A stretch of DNA of 34,956 bases from Candidatus Parabeggiatoa sp. nov. 3 (GCA_003645185.1 QNEL01000015.1:1-34956), one strand, 5' to 3'; positions 16,828 to 25,700 are shown, counted from the stretch's first letter. The notes: generated from the sequence alone by a model not told the origin. Program-made: numbers and translations.

Positions 16828-17934
16828 ATGAGTGATATGAAAAACAATGAAATCATTGAAGTAGATGCCGATACTGCCGATGAAGAAGGCAGCGGTGGTT
16901 TGTATCCTTATGATCCGACAAAAGAAGATATTGATATTCGGCAGGAACCACATACTGTTTTTGAATTAATACGAAAATATGATCAGGGTAGGCTGATTAT
17001 TAATCCTGATTTTCAGCGCAATCTGGTTTGGAAACTCGATCAAAAAAGTAGGTTTATTGAATCGATCATTTTGAATTTCCCACTGCCGCCTTTTTATGTG
17101 AATCAAACACGGGAAGGCAAATATATTATTGTTGATGGATTACAACGGACTTCGACTTTGCATGAATTTGTCAATGATGAATTTAAGTTAACCGGCTTAG
17201 AAGCCTTAGCTAAACTGAATGGCTATTATTTTTCTGAACTGATAAAGCAAGCAGGTGATTACCAAACTCGAATTGAAGACAAAAAACTACTGCTTTATTT
17301 GATACGCCCCTCAGTTCCCCTTAAAGTCGTTTATGATATTTTTAATCGAATCAATACCAGTGGTACGATGCTTAACCGTCAAGAGGTTAGAAATTGCATT
17401 TTTATTGGTAAAGCCACGCAACTGCTCAAAGAATTATCCGAAGAAGACTATTTCAAAAAAGCAATTGATAACGGCATTTCACCTAAACGTATGAAAGATA
17501 GAGAAGCTGTTTTGCGCTATTTAGCCTTCCAAATTTTTGATTATGAAACAGACTATCATGGTGATATGAGTGATTTTGTCGAAGAAACCATGCGAACAAT
17601 TAATTTGATGGCAGATGAAAAAATCGCTACCTTGAAATCAGATTTTGAACGAGTGATGACGCTAACGTTTGATTTTTTTGGCAAGCGTAATTTTCGTTTA
17701 CCAACCGATCAAACAAGAGGCAGAATTAATCTTGCCGTTTTTGAATCGGTTTCTTATTTCTTTTCTATTAAGCATGATGCGTTTTTGAAAACGCATAAAA
17801 AAACGATTCAACGTCATTTTGATCAATTGCTGCAAGATGAAGCTTATTTAGATGCCGTGCGATTTTCTACCGCTAATACAGCAAAAGTGATAACCCGATT
17901 TAACCGAGTACAAGACATTTTGGGAAAGGTATAA
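16828..17934 (+). CDS. DUF262 (GmrS-like) protein, first gene of defence-like operon
   Basis: This 368-residue DUF262 protein shows NPDFQRNLVWKLDQKSRFIE (59-78), VDGLQR (102-107) and FNRINTSGTMLNRQE (172-186). DUF262 has a ParB-like fold with nucleotide-dependent activity and is common in restriction and anti-phage systems. It lacks a DUF1524 HNH nuclease domain. It differs clearly from the DUF262 protein at 10595, sharing only the family motifs, so this is not a recent duplicate. The next gene begins 2 nt after its stop. The start at 16828 may be leaderless; a second ATG lies at 16837. The family is sure; the role as sensor, switch or nuclease is inference. Confidence 0.9.
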   Translation: MSDMKNNEIIEVDADTADEEGSGGLYPYDPTKEDIDIRQEPHTVFELIRKYDQGRLIINPDFQRNLVWKLDQKSRFIESIILNFPLPPFYVNQTREGKYIIVDGLQRTSTLHEFVNDEFKLTGLEALAKLNGYYFSELIKQAGDYQTRIEDKKLLLYLIRPSVPLKVVYDIFNRINTSGTMLNRQEVRNCIFIGKATQLLKELSEEDYFKKAIDNGISPKRMKDREAVLRYLAFQIFDYETDYHGDMSDFVEETMRTINLMADEKIATLKSDFERVMTLTFDFFGKRNFRLPTDQTRGRINLAVFESVSYFFSIKHDAFLKTHKKTIQRHFDQLLQDEAYLDAVRFSTANTAKVITRFNRVQDILGKV

Positions 17935-17936
17935 AC

Positions 17937-19307
17937 ATGCTAACGCAAATCAAACTAACGAATTTCAAATGTTTTAAAGAGGAAACGACTTTTCCGTTAA
18001 GTCAATTAAATTTGCTGACTGGCATTAATGGGCAGGGTAAATCTACCCTATTGCAATCTTTGTTGTTGATGCGACAGTCTGTTGAACACAACGACAGGAG
18101 TACGCAGATTTTGTTGAATGGTAGTTGTGTGAATTTGGGTAATTTTGATGATGTGAGAAATAGCAAGAGTTCAAAAAATGAACCTATTTTATGGGAATAT
18201 TGGATTTATATTGAGAAGAAACTAGATTGGATTCCCGAAGAGAGTATTATATGGGAAGGTAACATTCAATATCAATTAAACGAAAATAAACAAGATAATA
18301 TGACTCTTGATGTGAGTAAAATTTTACTTGATTTTCAAGAATATAATAAAAAAACGGTAACATGCCAATTCGATCTAGTTAGTGATCAGTTATACCTAAA
18401 AGACAGCTACTATCAAGAGTTTCAAAATATAACTGATCGTATATTTATAGAAAGATATACTCCAGAAGCAGAATTTTTGGAATATATTGGAGAAGAACCC
18501 TATCCTGAGCAACGTTGTATTGAATTACATAATTTAATACCTTTTACTGGTAGTGATATAAAACATTTACCCATTTCAAATTGGGATAAAGATAAATATT
18601 CCGATTTCAATAAAATCCATTACATTTCGGCTGATCGTGTTGGGCCTCAAGAGTTTTATTTAAAATCCAACTTAACCCCATTTCCTAATGTTGGGGTTAA
18701 AGGCGAATTGACAGCAAACATACTTCACAAAAAGAAAGACGACTTAGTCAATGATAAACTGTGTCTTGGAGAAGATGCGAAAACTTTAATTACCCAAACA
18801 GAAGCGTGGCTCAATCAAATTTTTGATGGCGCGAAAGTCGAAATTCCCCATTCAGAAACCAATATTCTTGAACTGTTTTTCAATACCAGTGTTTCAAGAG
18901 ATCGTTTTAAACCGATTAATGTGGGTTTTGGATACAGTTATATTTTGCCGATTATTGTCTCTGGACTGATTGCACAAGAAGGTGAAATTCTGATCGTTGA
19001 AAATCCAGAAGCGCATTTACATCCTAAAGCACAATCACGGTTGGCTCAATTTTTGGCAAAAGTGAGTAATTGTGGTGTGCAGGTTTTTATTGAATCGCAT
19101 AGCGATCATATTTTGAATGCTTTAAGAATCGCTGTTTTGGATAAAATTGTTACGCCAAAAGATTTAAGCATCCTATATTTTCAAGCAAATGAACAACAAC
19201 CCGTCGCGGTACAAATTCCAGTACAGACGAATGGTGGTATTGAAGAATGGCCAGAAGGCTTTTTTGACCAAATGGATAAAGATTTTGATCGGCTTTTTGG
19301 TGTATAA
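17937..19307 (+). CDS. AAA/SMC-like ATPase with DUF3696 C-terminus
   Basis: The 456-residue protein belongs to the OLD/RecF/SMC-like ATPases. The N-terminus is IKLTNFKCF, Walker A is GINGQGKST (29-37), a conserved YISADRVGP motif is at 229-237, Walker B is ILIVENPEAHLHPKAQ (351-366) and the His-switch region is IESHSDHILNALR (385-397). The end, GGIEEWPEGFFDQ (423-435), is the DUF3696 signature. No TOPRIM nuclease domain is fused, so nuclease or toxin activity must come from a partner. It sits 2 nt after the DUF262 gene and 2 nt before the third gene. It probably acts as the ATP-driven sensor or activator of the module. Confidence 0.92.
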   Translation: MLTQIKLTNFKCFKEETTFPLSQLNLLTGINGQGKSTLLQSLLLMRQSVEHNDRSTQILLNGSCVNLGNFDDVRNSKSSKNEPILWEYWIYIEKKLDWIPEESIIWEGNIQYQLNENKQDNMTLDVSKILLDFQEYNKKTVTCQFDLVSDQLYLKDSYYQEFQNITDRIFIERYTPEAEFLEYIGEEPYPEQRCIELHNLIPFTGSDIKHLPISNWDKDKYSDFNKIHYISADRVGPQEFYLKSNLTPFPNVGVKGELTANILHKKKDDLVNDKLCLGEDAKTLITQTEAWLNQIFDGAKVEIPHSETNILELFFNTSVSRDRFKPINVGFGYSYILPIIVSGLIAQEGEILIVENPEAHLHPKAQSRLAQFLAKVSNCGVQVFIESHSDHILNALRIAVLDKIVTPKDLSILYFQANEQQPVAVQIPVQTNGGIEEWPEGFFDQMDKDFDRLFGV

Positions 19308-19309
19308 CA

Positions 19310-20146
19310 ATGGAAATATTTATCAATGAAGTCTCACTGGAAGGACAATATGCGACAGAAACAGAATTTCAGGAAGCTGTAAAAGCATTTCATGCCATTT
19401 TTTCTATTATTAATCAAAAAATTAAAGCCCAAAAACTTTATAAAGATAGTCAATTATTGATTAACTATGAAGCGATAAAAGGTTCTAATTTTATGATAAG
19501 TTTGAATAAAATGAGAGATAAATCGTTAAAACGTGCTTTTACTAATATTGTTTTCAACAAACTGAATCCTAAAGAATGGCGCGATGAACAGGTACATTCT
19601 ATTAACGACTATTTTGATTATGTCACTGAAACGAAAAGTCAAGATGTTAGAAATACTTCATTGGCAGAAGTGACGGAAAGAAGTTTACGAAATTCTGAAA
19701 CCATCTACTTACTGATTAATTTTAAACATTCTCAATTTGTTAAAAGTCATCCAAATATTCCTAAATGCTTTATAATTTCTATTGTCAAAAATAACGATGA
19801 AGAAAATCCTATCAATTTAGATTGCCTTGATGAGAAATCGGCGCTTGAAAATTGGTTAAAAGTCAAAGTTAATTTGTACGATGAATCTGCTAACAAACCC
19901 CCAAAAGATGAACAAACCATTTTGAGTGATAATACTCAATTTGAAAAAACCACCTTGATTTGTCAAGGTAGAAGTATTTATCAAGAAGGGGCAACTCACC
20001 GATATTGGTATGTGGATAATTTACATTATGGCAAAGCAGCGCATTTAGAAGTTTTTGATAAAATGGGAAAACATATTGGAGAAGCGGATTTACAAGGCAA
20101 TATTGATTATTCTAAAAAAGACTCAAACAAAACTATCAGTTTATGA
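19310..20146 (+). CDS. Putative effector with colicin E3-like rRNase C-terminus
   Basis: The 278-residue protein has an unrecognised N-terminal region (1-205) opening MEIFINEVSLEGQY, rich in charged helices. Residues 222-278 resemble the cytotoxic domain of colicin E3, which cuts 16S rRNA. WYVDNLH, then HLEVFDKMGKHIGEAD, aligns with the E3 stretch YEWDSQHGELEGYRASDGQH. The four E3 catalytic positions Asp55, His58, Glu62 and His71 correspond to D236, H239, E247 and H255, with a short insertion after the first His and a one-residue gap later. The tail is Lys-rich, as in E3. There is no immunity gene next door. I infer that the N-terminus docks on the ATPase, which holds the RNase in check. The alignment is from memory and needs a profile search. 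Confidence 0.6.
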   Translation: MEIFINEVSLEGQYATETEFQEAVKAFHAIFSIINQKIKAQKLYKDSQLLINYEAIKGSNFMISLNKMRDKSLKRAFTNIVFNKLNPKEWRDEQVHSINDYFDYVTETKSQDVRNTSLAEVTERSLRNSETIYLLINFKHSQFVKSHPNIPKCFIISIVKNNDEENPINLDCLDEKSALENWLKVKVNLYDESANKPPKDEQTILSDNTQFEKTTLICQGRSIYQEGATHRYWYVDNLHYGKAAHLEVFDKMGKHIGEADLQGNIDYSKKDSNKTISL

Positions 20147-20279
20147 CTTCACGTTACATAACCAACCTCAGAAAATAGTTTTTAAAAACATTGATATAAT
20201 TGATATTTTTGATATTGAGTCATTCATAATTTACCAAGCTAACCGATTATCAAACAAACTCTAGGAGAGTATATATATT

Positions 20280-20666
20280 ATGTATAGTTTTAGCGTAAAA
20301 CTCAATGACAACTTCGAGACGGCTATCCAACGGGTCACGGAAGCATTACAGAAAGAAAAACTGGGTATTTTGAACGAGATCAATGTGGATGCGGTTTTTA
20401 AAAAGAAGCTGGATGTCGAAATACCTCACTATCGTATTTTACATGCCTGTAGCCCCTCTTTCGCACATCGCTTGATTAATCAAGAACCTGATATTGGGGT
20501 ATTATTGCCATGCAACGTGCTAGTGCGTGAAGAAACCGATGGCACAACAACGGTGGTTTTCATGGATACGGCGGCCGTATTTGGATTGACACAAAATGCC
20601 GAAATCACCCCGATTGCTGAAGAAACGAATGCGGTGTTAATGCGTGTATGTGATGCCTTGAAATAG
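20280..20666 (+). CDS. DUF302 domain protein
   Basis: The 128-residue protein fits the DUF302 family: an N-terminal helix with NFETAIQRVTEALQKEKLGIL, then DVEIPHYRILHACSPSFAHRLI and the strand pattern IGVLLPCNVLVRE. DUF302 proteins are small cytosolic or periplasmic proteins that often accompany sulfur and redox genes; their reaction is unknown. There is no signal peptide. AGGAG at 20263-20267 lies 12 nt before ATG 20280. It is 133 bp beyond the effector gene, with its own ribosome site, so it is probably not part of that operon. Confidence 0.85.
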   Translation: MYSFSVKLNDNFETAIQRVTEALQKEKLGILNEINVDAVFKKKLDVEIPHYRILHACSPSFAHRLINQEPDIGVLLPCNVLVREETDGTTTVVFMDTAAVFGLTQNAEITPIAEETNAVLMRVCDALK

Positions 20667-20699
20667 GGAAAATTTGCACAAGATCACAGGCAGACACAA

Positions 20700-20724
20700 A
20701 GGGCAGACACGTAGGTATGCCCCT
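20700..20724. repeat. GGGCAGACAC palindrome
   Basis: AGGGCAGACAC pairs loosely with TATGCCCCT. It matches the copy that overlaps the peptidase stop at 16606-16634. Confidence 0.65.
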
Positions 20725-20750
20725 ACAAGACGTTATCTCGTAGATTTTAA

Positions 20751-20785
20751 GTAGGGGCAAACCTGTGTGTTTGCCCTTTTTTTTT
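20751..20785 (+). terminator. Rho-independent terminator formed by a repeat palindrome
   Basis: The stem GGGCAAAC/GTTTGCCC is followed by nine T residues (20777-20785), downstream of the DUF302 gene. It belongs to the GGGGCAA palindrome family, showing that such a repeat can serve as terminator. Confidence 0.65.
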
Positions 20786-20856
20786 GAACATCTTTTCGTA
20801 ATCGCGAAAGCGACTTCATGCGATAAATATCCTACTACAAACAGGTTTGTGATCTT

Positions 20857-21495
20857 TTATCTCTTATTGACTTTAACTTCAGCTAGACGAAGTACTTCAT
20901 TTTCCCACATAAACCCTTTGCGTAATTCGCCTGTTACGATCCCATTTTCTATACCGGGTTGGGAATCCACATCTACGGCTTGCATACAGTGTGGATCAAG
21001 GGGGTTGTTCAGGGCTTCTAGGGGGCGTACTTGATAACGGGCTAGGAGTTGATCGAGTCGCCGCAGTGTCATGGCTTGTCCCTCCTGTAGGCCTCTTATC
21101 AGACGGAACTCTCGTTTACTAAACAACAAGCCTAATGATGAGGGAGAATAGCTTTTTAGGGTGGCCAGTCCTGCCTCTAGGCGATCATATATGTCCAAAA
21201 AGGCTAATAGGAGGGTGCGTGTGTTTTCGCGGATTTGGCGTGCTTGATCACTGTGACAATGTTCTAATTCTCGGCTTAATTGCTCTGAACTGGATTGTAA
21301 GGTGTCGAAGGTTGTTTTAAACAAATCTAAAGCGGATTTGACTTGCCGTGATTCAAGCTTGACTTCAACGCGTAGTGCGGCGAGTTCCGTGAATAGGGAA
21401 AATAAGTCGGTTTGTTCTGTTTCCTCGTTAACTGAGTAGGTGTCCAAGTATGCGCTAAATTGATCTATCAAGTGTTCTTTTGTTTTTTCATCCAT
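20857..21495 (-). CDS. GrpE-like nucleotide exchange factor
   Basis: From ATG 21495 the product is 212 residues. The front half is acidic and coiled-coil (about 30-110). The C-terminal beta-wing region PLDPHCMQAVDVDSQPG...GIVTGELRKGFMWENEVLRLAEVKV is the GrpE hallmark. GrpE releases ADP from Hsp70. Conservation outside the beta-wing is low, so this is a divergent paralogue rather than the main grpE. It lies downstream of a J-like and a TPR gene on the same strand, but no Hsp70 gene is in the window. A longer frame starts 48 nt earlier; MDEKTKEHL is the more natural N-terminus. Confidence 0.8.
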   Translation of the reverse strand: MDEKTKEHLIDQFSAYLDTYSVNEETEQTDLFSLFTELAALRVEVKLESRQVKSALDLFKTTFDTLQSSSEQLSRELEHCHSDQARQIRENTRTLLLAFLDIYDRLEAGLATLKSYSPSSLGLLFSKREFRLIRGLQEGQAMTLRRLDQLLARYQVRPLEALNNPLDPHCMQAVDVDSQPGIENGIVTGELRKGFMWENEVLRLAEVKVNKR

Positions 21496-21501
21496 AGTGA
21501 T

Positions 21502-21533
21502 TATAGCGTTTCCCGATTTTCTTTCAGTACAAA
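21502..21533 (-). promoter_or_regulatory. TTTGTACT...CGCTATAAT motif before grpE-like gene
   Basis: On the minus strand TTTGTACT, 17 nt ending GGGAAA, then CGCTATAAT ends a few nt before the chosen start. It is very similar to the motif upstream of xthA at 5091-5120. It could be a promoter or a repeat end. Confidence 0.3.
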
Positions 21534-21534
21534 G

Positions 21535-21735
21535 GCGAATCAATCCTAAAAATCAATTCTAATAAACGCACAACCCCTTCGGGGTTGAATGTGAATAGCC
21601 CCAGGTGCAACCTGGGGAAAGCGCGAATCAATCCTAAAAATCAATTCCTTAAAAAATTTCCGGCAGACTAGGGCGATAACAAAGGTTCGCCCCTAGATTG
21701 GCCCCGTAGGGCTGCCCTTGCGTGTTCGCCCCCTT
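21535..21735. repeat. Repeat cluster between J-like and GrpE-like genes
   Basis: A 25-nt exact direct repeat (GCGAATCAATCCTAAAAATC...) occurs at 21535-21559 and 21623-21647. Between the copies are two perfect hairpins: CAACCCC-TTC-GGGGTTG (21571-21587) and CCCCAGGT-GCA-ACCTGGGG (21599-21617). A GGGGCGAA-type degenerate palindrome follows (about 21668-21735). Further on, at 21789-21813, AAGTTGCCC is tandemly repeated. No gene is seen from 21496 to 22088. Confidence 0.75.
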
Positions 21736-22088
21736 TGGTGATTTTCTGAAGTCGGCCGCGATAAATCGTACCATGTTTCAAACAGTATAAGTTGCCCAAG
21801 TTGCCCAAGTTGCTAAAATATTACAAATGAACAGATGGACTTTTGAACAAAACTATAAAAATGAACAGCTAATGTTCATGCCAGTTTTGAGTTTTACTGG
21901 TATTAACATCTATAGGGTTGGGCTGGGCGCATTCCCAAAAAAAGGTCATTATCAATCTTGGCTGCAAGCAAAATAAATTTGGAATGAAAAGCTTTCGCCA
22001 AATAAATTGGGAACAAAAACCTTTCTTAATTGGGAACAAAAATGGCTTTCGCAAAATAAATTTTGCACTCTCTGTGCCTTGGCATGAT

Positions 22089-22397
22089 TTATTTGGGCGG
22101 CCTATTGAGGCTTTCTGCTAATGCTTGCGTCATTAATTCTACCGTTGGGCGTTGTGGTGTACCGCTTTGTTGTGCGTGTTCCAGTAAGGCGTTGAGGCTC
22201 GGTGGTTCGTGGTGAAACAGTTGGTATTTTAAACGCTGTTGTTGAGTTTTAATGGCTTCAAACGCGGCTCTAATTTTCTGGAATTGTTCGGGCGCTCGTT
22301 CTGGCGGGTATTGCCGTACTTTTTGTAAATAGGCTTTTTTTATGGCCTCATCTGTTGCGTTTTCGGGAAGCCCTAGCAAATCAAAAGGTGTTTTCAT
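22089..22397 (-). CDS. J-domain-like protein lacking HPD
   Basis: The 102-residue protein opens MKTPFDLLGLPENATDEAIKKAYLQKVRQYPPERAPEQFQKIRAAFEAI-like, which matches J-domain helices I-III. The invariant HPD loop that stimulates Hsp70 ATPase is YPPER instead. It may bind the TPR partner or an atypical Hsp70 without classical stimulation. Its start overlaps the upstream gene's stop by 4 nt, so the pair is translationally coupled. The J-like fold is well supported; loss of the canonical function is inference. Confidence 0.8.
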   Translation of the reverse strand: MKTPFDLLGLPENATDEAIKKAYLQKVRQYPPERAPEQFQKIRAAFEAIKTQQQRLKYQLFHHEPPSLNALLEHAQQSGTPQRPTVELMTQALAESLNRPPK

Positions 22398-24865
22398 CGT
22401 TTTTTAGACTTCTTGCGTGGTAATCGAGGAATGGGCAGATCAAGAAATTCTGGTATCTCTATACCCATCTTTTCTAAGCGATTGAGAATCTTGATGATTT
22501 CCGCTGGTGTCATGTTGTCTAAGTCGAGATTTTCAAGGGATTCTAGTTCCTTTTCCATGTCTTCAAAATCATAAAACTCATCATCATAAAACTCATCATC
22601 ATCGTCGTCAAAAGCATCAAGGAAGGGGGCGGGGAATAGGCCGCCTCCCATCTGTGTTATAAATCCCATAATCATGACTGAAGTCCGTTTGTCACCTTGT
22701 TGCTCTGCTCTTTCAGCCGCTTTTTTTAGACGTTCCATGTCTTGCATTGGCAGAAACATAATATTGCCTTTGCTTTTGCTATAAATTTGATAGAATACAA
22801 AGGGCGGATGTTTGGGCCAACGTTTGAGGGCCAGTTCGGCACATTGTTTCAGAAATTCCTTCTGTTCTATCTTTTTGAAGCATTCGCATAAGCTCACCAT
22901 TTCGTCTTGAGAAAACTCTAGTTTAAAGGCTTTTTGAAGGGGAACTTTGATTTTGTCTAATGCCTTTTTTAGAAATGTGACACCTTCTTTTTCATAAGTG
23001 TTGAGCAAGTGAACGAGTTCTAATACTTCCTGACGGGTGGATTGGGGGCTTTTATCTGCACCCGGTAACAAAGACAGAATTTTGGCATAATCAAGGTTCT
23101 GACTTTCACTTTCCACGATCAGTCTAAATTGTCCAACAAGACTGCCGCTTGTGAGTTGTATCCCTTCTTGGATTAATTTGATCGCATTGGGATCAGGACG
23201 GCTTTTTTTAGTCCGCGTTTCCGTTTTTCTTCTGGTTTTCGGTTTTATAAAGCCTTCTTCTTGTAAGGCGAGCAAACCTTGCGTGATTTGAATGACACCA
23301 TTACGCTGCGTGTTTTTTTCGAGTTGCGTTGCTAGTTCTAATTCTTTATGCGCTAAGGCATATTTTCCGGATTTAATCAGTTTACGGGCATGGGATATAT
23401 GGGAAGATTGCGCCATTTGCCGCGCTTTGACATTGATAGGATCGACTTTTAACAGGTTTTTGGCAAATCCAGCAGCCTTTTTAAAGGCTTTTTTAGCGGT
23501 AGCCGCTTCCATGGCGATTAATAAAACATCACTTTCTTTGGGAAACTGCTTTACAGCGGCATCAACCCATTTGTTAGACTCTTTTGGTTCGTCGTTGTGT
23601 TTATACCATTGAATCAATTTAAGATAAGTGCTTTTGTCGTCTGGATCAAATTCTAGGCTGTGGATTAGATCGTTTGGCACATTCTCATTGTCAAAAATTT
23701 CACCCCGTTCTTCTGTCAGTTTAACCAGATGACGTAAAATTAAAGCGGCCTTGAGGGCCTTATCTTTGGCAGATCGCTGTGCTTTGAGATGAGTCACACA
23801 TAAGCGCCAGTGTTTTTCAGCTTGGTATAAATGCCAATCATCTTCTCGATGGGAACGTTCACGGCGTTCATAACTGAGGGCGGTGATGCGGGTTTTTTCA
23901 AATGCGGAAAGTGAGCCAAAGGTTTTTTCATAAAATCTCATCCCTGGCAAGTAGCTTGGCAACAAGGCTAAACAAAATTGACGTGTATAGGTTTCACCAA
24001 AAAAAGATTGGTGAGCGATAACGGCTTCCATCAGGGCTTTGCGGCTATCTCGTTTTGCCGCTGTCTGTAAGGTGGAAAAGACTTTCTGTTGGTTTTTGTC
24101 CCAACCTTTTAGCTGGGCTACGAGGCTTTGTTCGTTAGAACCGAGTTGATTCAATTGTTCCAGTTGTACTTCACCGGGTTGCCCTGCGAGTCGTATCAAT
24201 TCTGCAAAATGGGTATACGGTGAGCTTAAGGGCACTTTTTCTAATAATTGATGGGCACCATTTGGATCAGACTCGATGATAAGTAGGGCCTTGATTATCG
24301 TGCGAATATCTCGGTAGGGAGAGCGAAACGGAATTTGTTTGAGATAGTCTTCGGTGGCTTGATCATCTTGCTGAGAGTATGCATCTAATGCGGCTTTAAC
24401 AAGTGTATAGTGTTTAATTAAAGGAATATCATCAGGAAAAGCGTTTGTGATTTCGTTGTTTCCTGCCAGTAGTAATGCACCAAAATGAATCCACAATTGG
24501 CGAACCAATTCGTCTGGCAATTTTTCGGCAGATTCCACTAATAAGCGAGCTGCCCTGAGATGGCGGCCGCCCTGTATTAGCCAGTGGAGGTATTGATCAA
24601 ACTGTTCTTTATCATCGCACAAGTTAGCGCGGTTTTCCCATAATACCGCAGCTTCTTTGTACAATCCTTTGTTCGCTAAAGCTTGGGCACGTAACAAATA
24701 AGTTTTTGCAAGTGCTGTTTGCCATTCTTCGCTTTGTTCTCTTTTTAACAGTTGTTTATAAGCTTCAATCGCTTCTTTATAATGAGATTTTGCTAATAAG
24801 TCAGCGGCTTTGGCTTCTAATGTTTCAATGGGCCGGTTTTGAGGCGTTTTTTTCTTTTTACGCAT
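22394..24865 (-). CDS. Large TPR-repeat protein of a chaperone-like cluster
   Basis: This 823-residue soluble protein has a basic N-terminus (MRKKKKTPQN) and then TPR-like helical pairs, such as LLAKSHYKEAIEAYKQLLKREQ and TYLLRAQALANKGLYKEAAVLWE. Further repeats lie around residues 400-510. A Lys/Arg-rich linker (about 545-570) follows. Near the C-terminus is a strongly acidic stretch, DAFDDDDDEFYDDEFYDFED, and the tail is basic (PRKKSKKR). No enzyme domain was recognised. It heads the minus-strand order TPR, J-like, GrpE-like, so it is probably a scaffold or client adaptor for an Hsp70 machine encoded elsewhere. Confidence 0.8.
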   Translation of the reverse strand: MRKKKKTPQNRPIETLEAKAADLLAKSHYKEAIEAYKQLLKREQSEEWQTALAKTYLLRAQALANKGLYKEAAVLWENRANLCDDKEQFDQYLHWLIQGGRHLRAARLLVESAEKLPDELVRQLWIHFGALLLAGNNEITNAFPDDIPLIKHYTLVKAALDAYSQQDDQATEDYLKQIPFRSPYRDIRTIIKALLIIESDPNGAHQLLEKVPLSSPYTHFAELIRLAGQPGEVQLEQLNQLGSNEQSLVAQLKGWDKNQQKVFSTLQTAAKRDSRKALMEAVIAHQSFFGETYTRQFCLALLPSYLPGMRFYEKTFGSLSAFEKTRITALSYERRERSHREDDWHLYQAEKHWRLCVTHLKAQRSAKDKALKAALILRHLVKLTEERGEIFDNENVPNDLIHSLEFDPDDKSTYLKLIQWYKHNDEPKESNKWVDAAVKQFPKESDVLLIAMEAATAKKAFKKAAGFAKNLLKVDPINVKARQMAQSSHISHARKLIKSGKYALAHKELELATQLEKNTQRNGVIQITQGLLALQEEGFIKPKTRRKTETRTKKSRPDPNAIKLIQEGIQLTSGSLVGQFRLIVESESQNLDYAKILSLLPGADKSPQSTRQEVLELVHLLNTYEKEGVTFLKKALDKIKVPLQKAFKLEFSQDEMVSLCECFKKIEQKEFLKQCAELALKRWPKHPPFVFYQIYSKSKGNIMFLPMQDMERLKKAAERAEQQGDKRTSVMIMGFITQMGGGLFPAPFLDAFDDDDDEFYDDEFYDFEDMEKELESLENLDLDNMTPAEIIKILNRLEKMGIEIPEFLDLPIPRLPRKKSKKR

Positions 24866-25272
24866 GATTCTAAAATTATAAAATGAGTAATCAAATTACT
24901 AATTACTAATTACTAATTGATAATTGATAATTGAGCAATTATCAGTACAACGGCAAAAATAAATTGTTCCTTTATATATTAACTCGCTGTATTTTCAAGA
25001 AGAATTTTAATTTGACTGACTTCATAAAGAATTATTTTTTTATTATACCCTATTTTTATGGCAGACTTATGGTCTCCTTTTTGTGAAAAGGCATCCTGTC
25101 TTGATGGCGCTTCGATAGAGGCTATAAATACCTATTTTTTGAGATAATAGTAAGCATTAAAAAATTTAAACATCGGTTATAATGACGTTCGTGATTGAAA
25201 GTGATTTGACTTTTGCAAAGTGATACTCAATGCCATTTCAATTTCACGCCAAAACTTTATTTCACATTTCAC

Positions 25273-25367
25273 ATTTCACGCTGAAGTTTCGCTTCGCGAA
25301 ACTTCAGCGTGAAATAAAGTTGCGCGCAACTTCTTAAGTGAAATAAAGTTTCGCTTCGCGAAACTTT
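25273..25367. repeat. Two TTTCGCTTCGCGAAA palindromes
   Basis: 25273-25315 has 20-bp perfect arms (ATTTCACGCTGAAGTTTCGC) with loop TTC. 25345-25367 repeats the core AAAGTTTCGC-TTC-GCGAAACTTT. GTTGCGCGCAAC (25319-25330) lies between. Related palindromes occur at 29000, 30715 and 31778. Confidence 0.85.
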
Positions 25368-25694
25368 AGCGTGAAATCGTGAAAATATTAAATTATAAAA
25401 TGAAAAATGAACCTTTTAAGTTATCAGTGATTAAATCTTGGCATTCTCTTATGCCAAGCCTAAGAGATTATCCTTCTAAACTATAGCACACTGAGTTTAC
25501 TTCTTATCACTGATAAACACTGATTTTCCTTTTAAATATTGTTGATTATTATAAGATAACTCTGTTCAGGGCAACAACAAAGCTTACCCGACAACTGATA
25601 ACTGAAACCTAAAAAGAGTGATGTATTTAATATGGAAAATACTTTATTAATCAATGAGAAATAAAAAATTTTAAAATTTATAACAAATTGCTGT

Positions 25695-25700
25695 TATAAT
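25695..25700 (+). promoter_or_regulatory. Possible -10 box of petABC
   Basis: TATAAT lies 75-115 bp before the petA starts. The best -35 match at proper spacing is weak (TTAAAA), so this is tentative. Confidence 0.3.

Noticed and set aside
10595-17934. The two DUF262 genes considered as a recent duplication
   Set aside because: They share only family motifs; the rest of the proteins and their neighbours differ.
20055-20264. 69-codon frame overlapping the end of the E3-like gene, considered as an immunity gene
   Set aside because: Its first half is an out-of-frame shadow of the effector and the rest is low-complexity AT-rich; it does not resemble an E3 immunity protein.
24892-24945. Tandem AATTACT/AATTGAT units, considered as a CRISPR-like array
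   Set aside because: Units are only 7-8 nt with no spacers; this is a simple tandem repeat.
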